Part shown: one piece after another, positions 22,942 through 32,100 of the stretch | Layout: the number at the start of each line of letters is the position of its first letter | Numbering within the stretch: the first letter of the stretch is position 1 | DNA from: Candidatus Aenigmatarchaeota archaeon | GTDB lineage: Archaea; Aenigmatarchaeota; Aenigmatarchaeia; GW2011-AR5 | Length of the DNA stretch: 32,386 bases | Direction of reading: 5' to 3' | NCBI GenBank assembly: GCA_018304585.1 | Contig: JAGVVY010000032.1 | Location: 1-32,386, forward strand | Translations under genes and position numbers: made by a program | The notes under the pieces: generated by a model | The model's database searches: none | What the model saw: only the letters and a program-made list of their open reading frames with translations | What the model was told of the DNA's origin: nothing

Positions 22942-23220
22942 CTAAATGTCGTGTAGTTCTAGTCGCCTCAACCTAATCGATAGTAAGAATAACCGCTCGT
23001 AGAATCGCTTGAAGGTTAGGTTACGTATTAGATGGTTTCGCTGCCCACCAAGTCAGCCGAAGGATAAACTGTGTCAACAGGAGCGTAGGTATCGTAACCT
23101 CTGTGTATGAGGTATGTATGGTAGCCAGCAAATCCCGTTCTGGGGAGTTTGATGTTCCCCGCGGAGTTTTGGGATTGCATTGCCGACTATTGAGGGTTTT
23201 CTGTAATCAACGTCACGGCT

Positions 23221-23964
23221 TTAGACTACACCATGTTTATGCAGCGCAGTCACAAGTTCGTTTCTATAGCGTCCACCTAGATCAGAGTATCGTTTCAATT
23301 TCCCACAGACGTGTTTAGTGTCCAGAACGCCAGCTTTTTTGTAAATACCCAGCACACCTTCTATACCTGCATCTAAGCCGATCAACGCGTCAGCTACACC
23401 GACATAATAACCCACAGCGGGCAATCGGTCTTTCTCCCAATACGGATCAACTAGTTTATGTGTTGGGGATTCGGAAAGATTGTTTTGTTGATGCCGGGGT
23501 TCATAACGTGATCTTGGCAGCCTTTCCGGGAGTTGTTGGACTGGTTTATTTATTGGCAGTTGCCTGTCTAGGAATGTGCCGATGAATTCATCTAACAGAG
23601 AGTTCATATTAGAGGGATTACCATGAACATAGCTCTGCCTGGGTAAGGGACCAGCTACCCTATCAAGGGATGGGCCTATCAGCTTGCTTATAACAGAAGA
23701 ATAGCTCTGTCCAGCGCTTATCATGCTTTTCGCAGCTTTATAACCGGCCTTGTAACCCCCAAGCCGTATTTGTTGTCCAACGTCTAACATCAAGGTCTGC
23801 CCCGGAAATCCGGTTCTCAAACCTTTTGCATTATTAGAAATCCTGGCGTATTTTCCTGACTGTTCTATCTCCTCCAGCGAAATCCCCAAAGACTTCGTTA
23901 GAGACAACTTTTCTCGCCCTTCTCCGAGAACCTCTTCCAACTCGACTTCCCAAGGTTGCTTCAT
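23221..23964 (-). CDS. Hypothetical protein, 247 residues
   Basis: No family is recognised. The N-terminus is acidic and helical (WEVELEEVLGEGREKLSLTKSLGISLEEIEQ), the middle is Pro/Gln/Arg-rich and looks disordered (INKPVQQLPERLPRSRYEPRHQQNN), and the C-terminus has a small hydrophobic stretch (AVGYYVGVADALIGLDAGIEGVLGIYKKAGV) before a basic end. It has its own archaeal-type TATA box and no partner on the same strand. It is convergent with the immunity gene, leaving 279 bases between them in which I see nothing. Position in the element suggests accessory cargo. Confidence 0.6.
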   Translation of the reverse strand: MKQPWEVELEEVLGEGREKLSLTKSLGISLEEIEQSGKYARISNNAKGLRTGFPGQTLMLDVGQQIRLGGYKAGYKAAKSMISAGQSYSSVISKLIGPSLDRVAGPLPRQSYVHGNPSNMNSLLDEFIGTFLDRQLPINKPVQQLPERLPRSRYEPRHQQNNLSESPTHKLVDPYWEKDRLPAVGYYVGVADALIGLDAGIEGVLGIYKKAGVLDTKHVCGKLKRYSDLGGRYRNELVTALHKHGVV

Positions 23965-23990
23965 CGGTATTCACTTCCATTATTCACATA

Positions 23991-24005
23991 GGTATATATT
24001 TAAGG
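23991..24005 (-). promoter_or_regulatory. TATA box of the 247-residue gene
   Basis: On the minus strand CCTTAAATATATACC is centred about 34 bases before the ATG at 23964, with GGAAGTGA between them as a possible ribosome-binding site. Confidence 0.5.
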
Positions 24006-24145
24006 ATTACCGCTTGGATTGAAATTTCGCCAACACCCAAAACGGTATGGTGTTGACGCACTTGATTTTGGTGCAATCATAACAACGTCCAGCGGCACAA
24101 TATGTAAGGGTCGGCCGTCCAACTTACTGCTCCTTGAGGAGAGTG

Positions 24146-24538
24146 CTAATAATAGATTCCGGGTTGCTTGACGCAACCCAACAGCGCCGGGAAGTTGTGG
24201 CGCAAGCGTTGCACCGCCTGGTGTAGTGCTTGGCCCAACTGCTCCAAATTGCGGCAACACCGGTTCTTCAACTCCACTCGCTTCAACCGGCACCAGAGAG
24301 CCTCCGCCGGATTCAACTCTGGAGCGTAAGCGGGCAAATGGGCCAAGTGAAGCCGCTGGGCCGCACCCTGCGCCAGCAATTCCTTGATGGCCCCGCTGCG
24401 GTGAATGGGCACGCCGTCCCACCCCACCAGCAACGGCCCGGTAATCTGCAGCAGCAGGTGCCGCAGGTAGCCCACCAAGACGGCACTGCGGTAAGGCCGC
24501 GCCTGCTTCCGCTCAGAATCCCTGGCAGTTGTACTGAT
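24146..24538 (-). pseudogene. IS630-family transposase remnant (C-terminal part)
   Basis: The translation LVGYLRHLLLQITGPLLVGWDGVPIHRSGAIKELLAQ...HLAHLPAYAPELNPAEALWCRLKRVELKNRC matches the C-terminal half of the DDE_3 domain, with a catalytic Asp (WDG) and the Glu in LNPAEALW. The preceding residues (DSERKQARPYRSAV) continue the frame upstream of the track's start, but the N-terminal HTH half is missing, so it is a broken copy. No terminal repeats were found around it. Confidence 0.8.
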
Positions 24539-24664
24539 TAATCAAGACCACTATACTAGCGAGGCTTAGAAAATGTCATGGAGATGTCCTACGCCTTTGG
24601 GCTGTTTTTGTGATTTGTAAAGACCTGCCATTCTGAACGTAGAACCTTGTCCACAAGAAGTAGT

Positions 24665-27600
24665 TCAATGCCAGTTCTTCGCCACCGGCAAATCCCCAGG
24701 GCTGCGAATGCTGCGCGCTCCACTGACCACAATATTCAGTGTCCCTTCCCGCCGCGACACCGCGCCGCTCACCAGCAGCAACGGCTCCCGCAGCACCAAC
24801 CGCAGCCGCTCATAAGTCTTCGGCCATACTACCAAAGGGATGTGGCCGAACTCGTCCTCCAACGTCATGAATACCGCCTTCGCCAGGGGCCGCTGCCGCC
24901 GGATCACCAACCCGGCCACCGTCACTTTGAACCCGTCAGGAAGCCCTGGCACGTCCTGGCTGGTCGAAAGGTGCTTTGGCAGTCTGGGCCGCAACTGCGC
25001 CATGACATGACCGGAAGGATGCAACCCCAGGGCGTGGTACTCCCCCAGCATGGTTTCCCAGGGAGAAGCCGGCGGCAAGTCCGGCACGTCCTGGGTCACC
25101 GGCAGGGCCAAGGTCGCCTGGTAGCCCCCGGGCCGGTACAGAAGGCCCACCTCCCACAGGGCGCGGCGGCGGTCTGGGCACAGGCCGTCCAACGCCCCTG
25201 CTTCCACCAACTTTTCCACACTCTCCCGCTTCAACCCCGTGCGCTCCATGAAGTCCCGCAGGTTAGCGAATGGGTCGCCGCTGGTCCGAGCCGTCAGGAT
25301 AGCCTCGGTTCCTGCCGGGCCGACCTCGCGCACCTGCGCCAGTCCTAGCAGCACCGCCTCGTTATGAATGGCGGCTTTGCCCAAGGAGATATTCACGTCC
25401 GGGTTCAGCACGCGGATTCCGTGCCGCCGGGCGTCCTCCTTGATGGTCTCCAGATTGTAGAAACCCATGGGCTGGGCGTTGAACAGGGCCGTGTAGAACT
25501 CCAGGGGGTAGTAATACTTCAGCCAGGCCATGTGGTAAGCCGTCACCCCGAAGGCGAAAGCATGGCTTTCCGGAAACATATAATGCCCGTTGAACTTGTG
25601 GAAGATTTTCTCCGCTACTTCGGAAGGCACGCCATGCTGGGCCGCTCCGTCCCGGAACCTCTCCCACCAGAGGCGCAGCATCCGCTCGTTGTTCCGCTTG
25701 CTGAAAGCCCGCCGTAATTTGTCCGCCTCCGCAGGGCTGAACCCAGCCAAGTCCATGGCCAGCTGATTCACCTGGTCTTGGTAGAGAATGACCCCCAGGG
25801 TACGCTCCAGAGCGCGCCGCTCGAGCGTATGGTCGTACTCCCAGGGGATTTCAGGGTGGCTGCGCCGGGCGATGAACTTGCTCACGCCCTCGTTGGCACC
25901 CACGCCAGGTCGCACTGCCGCCACCTCGAAGGCCATGTCCGTCAGGTTCCGGGGCTTGATGCGGGGGATAGTCTGCATCTGAGCCGCCGACTCCACCTGG
26001 AACACCCCGATGGTGTCAGCCTGGTGCAGCATCCGGTATACCGCTGAGTCGTTGAAGTCAATGCGGCTCAGGTCGAGGTATTTGTGGTCCTTTCGCTCAA
26101 TGAGTTGCAGGCATTCTTGCAGCTGAGAGAGCGTGCCCAGGGCCAGAAAATCAATCTTAACGAAGCCCGCCTGGTCAACGGCGTCCTTGTCCCACTGGCA
26201 GACGTACCGCCCTTCAATGGCGCTGGGCTGCACCGGCACCATCTCAGTGAGAGGAGAGGAACTGATGATCATCCCGCCAGGGTGCTGGGCCAGCAGCTTG
26301 GGGAAACCGTCTAATTCCGCGGCCAGCCGCACCAGGTCGCGCCAGCCGGGAGCGTCTAGCTTGTCCTTGAACTCCGGCAGCCGGGCCATTTCCACGGGCA
26401 GGTCCCGCCCCGCGTGGGATTCTACCCGTTGTGCCAGTCGGTCCACTTCCGCCGCCGGTAAGCTGAGCGCCAGCCCCAGATCGCGAATGGCCCCTCTGAG
26501 TTGGTAGGTGCTGATCATGCCAGTCAGAGCCGCCCGCTCCCAGCCGTACTTCTCATGCACCCGTTTGATAAGCTCCTCCCGGATGTTGCGGGGGAAGTCC
26601 AGGTCAATGTCCGGCACGTTGCCCAGATCGTCGGCCACAAAACGATCCAACGACAAGTTGAACTCCAGGGGGTCAATATGGGAGAGGCCGATCAGGTAGC
26701 CCACCAACAAGGCAACGGACGAACCCCGACCCCGGCCCGGTGGCCGTTCCTCTAGGGGTATCTCGGCGTCCGTGAGGCCCAGGTCAGTCATCACCTGCCG
26801 CGCCAGTTGGACAATGTCGTGGTAGAGCAAAAAGAACCCGGACAGGTTGTGCTTGCGGATCAGCCGGAACTCCTCTTGGAGCCGCATCCGGACTTTATCG
26901 TTGACTCCTCCATACCGTCGCTCCGCGGCCCGGACACAGATTTCTTCCAGGTAGCTTTGGGGAGTATGGCCTGCTGGCACCGGGCAATCGGGGAAGCGGT
27001 AGCCCAGGTCGCGGGTCAGGTCAAAGGCGCAGCGCTCCGCCAGGACCAGAGTGTTGCTTACCGCCTCCGGGCGGCCTCGGAAGACGTAAGCCATTTCCTC
27101 CGGCGACTTGAGGTAGAACTGGCCGTTGGGCCTGAGGTGGTGCGCCGCTTCCTCCAGGCTCTTACGGTGACGGATGGCAACCAGGGTGTCCTGCAAGTCC
27201 CGCCGCTCCGGAACGTGGTAATGCACGTTGTTGGTGGCGACGACGGGAGTTCCTACCTGGCGGGCCAGTTCTGTTAGCCGCCGGTTGTGGGTCACGTCAC
27301 CCTTGACCAGGTGCTGCTGGAGTTCCACGAAGACGTTGCCGCTGCCAAACCACTCCAGGTACTGGCGGAGGATGCTTTCAACCTCGACGAAACGTCCGGC
27401 AGTGACCAGGCGGGCCAGTTGCCCCTGCCGGCAGCCAGTAAGGAGCACCAGGCCAGGGCTGTGTTCCGCCAGACGTTCGGGGTCCAGCTTCGGGCTGCTC
27501 CGGTCACCGGTCTGGTAGGCCAGGGTGAGCAGGCGGCACAAGTTAGCGTAGCCCTGGCGGGTCTCGGCCAGCACGGTCAGGTGCGAGCCGTCGCTCAAGG

Positions 27601-28837
27601 TGACTTCGGCTCCGATTATGGGTTGAATATCCAGGCTGCGAGCGGTATGCGCAAAGGCCAAAGCTCCGCACAGGTTGTCGTGGTCGGTGAGGGCCAGAGC
27701 GGGGTAGTTCAGTTCCTTAGCCCGCAGCAGCTTTTCCCGGTCTTCCTGCGCCAGCAGGCCTTTCATGGAGATGGCTCGGTTGCAGTGGACGCAGAAGTCC
27801 GCCCCCGGCTCGTTTTCGGTTTTGCAGAAGTTGCAGGCTATGGTCGCCACGACGCCAAGGGCCTGCCGTTCCTCCTTCGCCCGGTTGCGCTGCTTGAGGA
27901 TGTATTGCTCTACCTGCTTCTCCGCCAGGTGCTCGTAAACCTTGAAGGCCCGGCTCTCCACCGAATGCCCCACCAGCTTCTTGATCATCACCTCGTTCCA
28001 GCCCGCTTCCAACAAGTGGGTGACCCGGCTGTGCCGGAGCAGGTAGCTGTACACTCTTTTCTCCAGTCGCGCTTTTTTCGCCAGGCGCTTTAAGGTGGTG
28101 TTGTACGACTCTGGTATGAGAAACCCGATGACCTGACGGCTGACGTAGCTCGACGGAAAGAGGGGCGCCGTCTTGTCCTCCCGGTAAGGATGGACATTGA
28201 GCCAGCCCTTGAGGTAGCGGTCGCTATCCATGGCGTAGATGGTTCTGATGAACGTCTTGCTCTCCCGGATTGTGATCCTGGTGTAACCCTCGGCGAAAGC
28301 CAGACTCCCGATAGTGAGCGTCAACAGTTCGGAAGGTCTGGCGCCGGACTCGTAGGCCAGAGAGATAAGGCACCTGTACATGGCGTTTCTGGTTGCGCTG
28401 ATCAGCTGGCGTACCTCCTCCTGGGTGAGGAGGTCGTTGTACGCGATGTCGAATTTCTTCACGTGCTTCTTCTCCAGCTTGATCCAGCGGTACCGCTCCG
28501 GATTGAACCGGCTGCCCTGGATGAAGCGCATGAGACGCTTGAGACCGGTCTTGTAGTCATTGACGGTTGAGCCGGCGAGACCCCGGCCATTCACCTCGGC
28601 CAGGATTTGCTGCATGTCTTCGTCGGTATACTGCGTAAAGTCCGCTTTCACGATCCCGGATATATTTCGCAGAACCGTGAGGTATTTCTTGATGCGGCCT
28701 GGGGAGATGTTTTCGGCCAGGAGGCGCTGGAGGAAGCTCCTAATGGTGGCCTTGTTCTGTTTGCTGATTTTTCGGGATTTCAGAATTTGCGCCAGCACGC
28801 GCTGATAGTTCTTGTTGGTCTTGTAGAAGCTGTCCAT
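24665..28837 (-). CDS. Tyrosine recombinase-zinc ribbon fused to DnaE2/ImuC-like DNA polymerase III alpha subunit
   Basis: One 1390-residue frame. Residues 1-325 are a tyrosine recombinase: SAM-like core-binding domain, then R167 (YESGARPSE), K194, a YLLRHSR box (Y265-R268; YxxR instead of HxxR), H291 and nucleophile Y301 (FKVYEHL). Residues 335-352 form a zinc ribbon (CNFC...FCVHC) as in archaeal integrases. Near residue 365-372 the sequence becomes DnaE (RAKELNYPALALTDHDNL). The PHP start that should carry the HxH metal motif is missing. Polymerase residues remain: PDIDLDF near 742 and KIDFLAL near 894, followed by a helix-hairpin-helix region and an OB fold (VTVAGLVIRRQRP). The length and ending resemble error-prone DnaE2. 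The integrase half fits the att context; the DnaE half is bacterial. Real fusion or chimera cannot be decided from sequence alone. Confidence 0.8.
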   Translation of the reverse strand: MDSFYKTNKNYQRVLAQILKSRKISKQNKATIRSFLQRLLAENISPGRIKKYLTVLRNISGIVKADFTQYTDEDMQQILAEVNGRGLAGSTVNDYKTGLKRLMRFIQGSRFNPERYRWIKLEKKHVKKFDIAYNDLLTQEEVRQLISATRNAMYRCLISLAYESGARPSELLTLTIGSLAFAEGYTRITIRESKTFIRTIYAMDSDRYLKGWLNVHPYREDKTAPLFPSSYVSRQVIGFLIPESYNTTLKRLAKKARLEKRVYSYLLRHSRVTHLLEAGWNEVMIKKLVGHSVESRAFKVYEHLAEKQVEQYILKQRNRAKEERQALGVVATIACNFCKTENEPGADFCVHCNRAISMKGLLAQEDREKLLRAKELNYPALALTDHDNLCGALAFAHTARSLDIQPIIGAEVTLSDGSHLTVLAETRQGYANLCRLLTLAYQTGDRSSPKLDPERLAEHSPGLVLLTGCRQGQLARLVTAGRFVEVESILRQYLEWFGSGNVFVELQQHLVKGDVTHNRRLTELARQVGTPVVATNNVHYHVPERRDLQDTLVAIRHRKSLEEAAHHLRPNGQFYLKSPEEMAYVFRGRPEAVSNTLVLAERCAFDLTRDLGYRFPDCPVPAGHTPQSYLEEICVRAAERRYGGVNDKVRMRLQEEFRLIRKHNLSGFFLLYHDIVQLARQVMTDLGLTDAEIPLEERPPGRGRGSSVALLVGYLIGLSHIDPLEFNLSLDRFVADDLGNVPDIDLDFPRNIREELIKRVHEKYGWERAALTGMISTYQLRGAIRDLGLALSLPAAEVDRLAQRVESHAGRDLPVEMARLPEFKDKLDAPGWRDLVRLAAELDGFPKLLAQHPGGMIISSSPLTEMVPVQPSAIEGRYVCQWDKDAVDQAGFVKIDFLALGTLSQLQECLQLIERKDHKYLDLSRIDFNDSAVYRMLHQADTIGVFQVESAAQMQTIPRIKPRNLTDMAFEVAAVRPGVGANEGVSKFIARRSHPEIPWEYDHTLERRALERTLGVILYQDQVNQLAMDLAGFSPAEADKLRRAFSKRNNERMLRLWWERFRDGAAQHGVPSEVAEKIFHKFNGHYMFPESHAFAFGVTAYHMAWLKYYYPLEFYTALFNAQPMGFYNLETIKEDARRHGIRVLNPDVNISLGKAAIHNEAVLLGLAQVREVGPAGTEAILTARTSGDPFANLRDFMERTGLKRESVEKLVEAGALDGLCPDRRRALWEVGLLYRPGGYQATLALPVTQDVPDLPPASPWETMLGEYHALGLHPSGHVMAQLRPRLPKHLSTSQDVPGLPDGFKVTVAGLVIRRQRPLAKAVFMTLEDEFGHIPLVVWPKTYERLRLVLREPLLLVSGAVSRREGTLNIVVSGARSIRSPGDLPVAKNWH

Positions 28838-28857
28838 ATACAGCTATTGTGTCTGTG

Positions 28858-28870
28858 GCGATAAAAAGGA
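28858..28870 (-). promoter_or_regulatory. TATA-like box of the integrase gene
   Basis: On the minus strand CCTTTTTATCGCC lies about 27 bases before the ATG at 28837, and no ribosome-binding site precedes the ATG, so a leaderless archaeal start is plausible. Confidence 0.35.
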
Positions 28871-28884
28871 TAGACACTTGTTCA

Positions 28885-28896
28885 AAGCCGGGTAGG
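28885..28896. repeat. Right attachment-site copy inside tRNA-Cys
   Basis: AAGCCGGGTAGG covers the acceptor 3' strand, the discriminator and one flanking base of tRNA-Cys. It is identical to the copy at 18731. Confidence 0.6.
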
Positions 28897-28956
28897 CGAG
28901 TTGAACGCCTCTATCTCGCTTTGCAGGCGAGCACATGGCCGCTCTGTCAACCCGGC
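28886..28956 (-). tRNA. tRNA-Cys(GCA)
   Basis: On the minus strand: acceptor GCCGGGT pairs with ACCCGGC; short D-arm ACA...TGT; anticodon stem CTCGC/GCGAG with loop CTGCAAA, anticodon GCA; T-arm AGGCG-TTCAACT-CGCCT; discriminator U, the universal identity base of tRNA-Cys. It is 71 bases, has no intron and no encoded CCA. Its 3' end points to the integrase gene and is the likely integration target of the element. Confidence 0.9.
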
Positions 28957-28978
28957 GGCATGTTTACTTATCAAAGGA

Positions 28979-28990
28979 AGATATTTATCC
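28979..28990 (-). promoter_or_regulatory. TATA box of tRNA-Cys
   Basis: On the minus strand GGATAAATATCT lies about 28 bases upstream of the tRNA 5' end, on the chromosomal side, which shows that the tRNA keeps its own promoter after integration. Confidence 0.5.
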
Positions 28991-29145
28991 GTTCCCGCAA
29001 AGCAAATTATTTCCGCAGAGAAGATATAGTAGATGACATTACTTTTCAGGCATTCTCTACGTACAGCAAAGACAGAGTTGCCCGGATACTTCTGTCATTT
29101 GCCATAATATTTTCTAAAAAACACGCTCGCGCAAAAAAACAATAA

Positions 29146-29158
29146 CTTTATATATAAC
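29146..29158 (+). promoter_or_regulatory. TATA box of the giant surface protein gene
   Basis: CTTTATATATAAC is the strongest TATA-like motif in the window. It is centred about 40 bases before the GTG at 29192, leaving a leader of about 15 bases that includes GGTGAT at 29183-29188. Confidence 0.65.
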
Positions 29159-29191
29159 CCCAATACATTAAAATTTTAGTTTGGTGATTTA

Positions 29192-32100
29192 GTGGGGAAC
29201 GCATCAAAGTTCGTTTTGTTGGCGGCAATTCTTCTCATCGCTGTGCCTTCCTTCTCCGTTGACGTTTCAGTTAAGACGAACAAATATTCGTATACAGCGA
29301 ATGAAAGCATTTACTCGTCCGTTGCAGTATCTGATAACACAACCGCTATCTCGAACCAGTCTGTCGTATTGACAGTCAAAGATTCATCAGGTACGGCAAT
29401 CTCATCTTCTTCATTAATAACTAATTCTACAGGAGGCGCAAATTATACGTTCTCTCTTTCTTCTTCCGGTAACTATACCATACTTGCAAATGCTTCCGGC
29501 ACAGTAGTCAGCCACTTCATCAAGGTTCTGCCGTATTCAAAAATTTTAATATCACTCAACAAGCCTTCGTATAGTACCGATACCGTTGGCACCCTTCTTG
29601 CCACGGTTGTGGATTCAAACGGCAACGGCGTTTCGTCCATTATGATAGTATCGAATCTGCGTTACAAGAACGGCACTTTGATAAGCGAGATAACGTCGTG
29701 CACGACTGACAGCGTAGGGCAATGTTCAACTTCGTTCACAGTTCCAAGCACCGAAGGCGAGTACATAGTTGAAATAAATAAATTTGAGCAGGCAGTACCT
29801 CTGCTTGTAGGCGGGTTCAGCGCTTCAATGAAAATATCGCCTACCGTAGTTGGCCGCGGCGACAACGTCACAATCAGAGTCACTGTGAAGAATGCCAATG
29901 GCAACGGAATCGCAGCTTCAACAAGACAGCTTGTGATAACGGCGCCTAATGGAATCAAGACAACCGTGGCTGCCATGACGCAGGCCGCAGACAGTTCTGC
30001 TACAAGCCTCACAGGCGTTTATGAGGATAAATTCTCTTCAACCGGTGAAGGCACATATGCCGTCACAGCTACTGTAACTGCGCAGGGTTCAAATATAACC
30101 AAGGAACTTCTCGGCAGCTTTGAAGTTAGGGCATATGTAATGGAAATCAGTGCATGGGACGGCCAGCTTGTCTTCTATCCGGGTTCTACCGTGACTATCG
30201 GGTTGAAATTGAAGAACGCGTCCACAAACGACAATATAGCAGGCAAGGCGACGACGATAACTTCAGGCGCAAAAATATATGATACTTCAGGAGTGGACAC
30301 GTCCATTTCGCCGACCGTCACGGATCAGGTCAGCACTGACGGCAAATACAAGATGTCATTCTTGATGCCGGGAACATCGGCTTCCGGCACTTACAAGGTT
30401 TTGATAAGCATAAACGATACGTTTGGTTCAGGCTCCGGGATAGGATACTTCTCCATTCAGAGAGCAAAAGGTTTTGTCGTTTCAATGGATGCATTCCCGA
30501 ACGGAATATCGCAAAGGGATTTCGTTGCAGGCAAGAAAATAGTCCTCAGGTTCTCCGCGCAGAATGTTTCGGGTACAGTGCCCGTGACAGGCATATCGAG
30601 TTATTCAATTACAGATAGCGAAGGAAATGACAAAACCTCATTATTCGGTACCAATGCGACATATACTTCCGGAAATTACACTTACATTAATTTAACGGCG
30701 CCTGCAAAAGGCGGGGATTATTTTGTAAAAACCCAGACGGATACGCCTGTAGGCCCGGTTTCTGCTGACGGTAATTTCAAAATCAGATCATTGGATGTAA
30801 GCATACGCCCTGTTAGTGCCGGAGGCCCTGGAAGCAGCAGTCCTATGCCGGGTGCAGGCGGGTCGGGCCCCGGATACTTCTGGTTCTTTAGGCCTAATGA
30901 CACAGTTCAGCTAAACGTAAGCGTGACCACAGCAAGTGAAAAGCAGGGCAATGAAGGATTCATGTCAAAGGGTTCGTTTGGAGGAGGGCCAACAGGGGTC
31001 GAAGGCGGGCTTTTTGGCATAGGCGGCGGCTCGTCGGTACAGGGGGCGCAAGTAACGGTTACTAAAGTGATCAACCTTAATACGGAAGAAGACTGGACAT
31101 CCTCGATAACGCTCACGAACTGCGTTACTGATTCGTCCGGAAGTTGCGCGGTCAGCATGAAATCAAGCGTCAACGGCCAGAACTGGACAGGCGGATTTTA
31201 TATCGCATTCTTCAACGTTTCGACATCAGACAACAAGACTGACCGCGCTCAGGGTTTCTTCGATGTCAGAAAATATTTCATGGACGTCACGGTTCGGGCA
31301 AACACGACTACAGACGCGTCTTCACTTGGGTTCAACAGCTTCCAGAACTGGAATGTAGGGCCTAATACGGCTGTAAATGTTTCGGTTACGGTAAGGGAGC
31401 CTGGAAGCTGGCAGACGGCTAACAGGACAGGTACGCTTACAATAAGCGGCGTTTATTACGGAGGCAATGCAGGCGAATTCATATTCCCGCCAAAAAAGAT
31501 AGATTCTACTAATGTAACAATACGAATAGACGGAGGCTCGAACAGCACCGTCATATCCGCGCCATCCGCCGGGTGGAAATCCGGGTTCTATATTGTCAAA
31601 GTCACTGTAAATTTCTCGGGCGGGATAGACAGCGGCGAAGGGTTTTTCATGTCAAAAATATTTGAAGGGTTCGGAAGCCCTGTGAATCCGGAAACGAACG
31701 TGCCCGATTTCACTATAGGCAAGAATGAAAACGTGACTATGAAGATTGACGTCTTCAACGTTGTGAATTACAGGCCGGCGGCCAACCTCACGGTTTCGCT
31801 CAAGAAAATATTGAGCTTTGCAAGCTTCCCGCCCTCTGAATTAACGTATGACAAGACCGTCACGCAAGGAACCACAGACGCGTCAGGAAGAGTGCTTATG
31901 ACTATGGAGCCGCCTACAGGAGGATGGAGCAACGGCCAATATCTTGTGGTATTTGATGTGACCAATGGCACGGTCACCGATCAGGTCGAAGGTTTCTTCA
32001 TGGTAAGGAACTTCTTTGCAGAAATAAGCACAAGCAGTTGGAGATATGGAAGAAGCGACAACATAAACTTCACGGCAACGATATCTTCAGACCCTTCATG

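Larger units (their letters stand above)
18731..28896. mobile_element. Putative element integrated into tRNA-Cys, about 10.2 kb
   Basis: The block is bounded by the direct repeat AAGCCGGGTAGG (18731-18742 and 28885-28896). The right copy is the 3' end of the intact tRNA-Cys on the minus strand, and a tyrosine recombinase gene begins 49 bases inside that end, the standard arrangement for archaeal integrated elements. Inside are an IS3 element, an RHS toxin fragment, a probable immunity gene, an unknown gene, an IS630 remnant and the integrase-DnaE fusion. Base composition shifts repeatedly (GC-rich IS and DnaE, AT-rich 22.2-24.0 kb), so the cargo is mosaic. Confidence 0.6.

Noticed and set aside
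24647-28805. Many plus-strand ORFs of 60-270 residues opposite the integrase-DnaE gene
   Set aside because: They are antisense shadows of a GC-rich coding frame; the minus-strand protein has clear family motifs throughout.
28849-29145. 98-residue plus-strand ORF
   Set aside because: Its first half is the antisense of tRNA-Cys and the rest contains the tRNA promoter.
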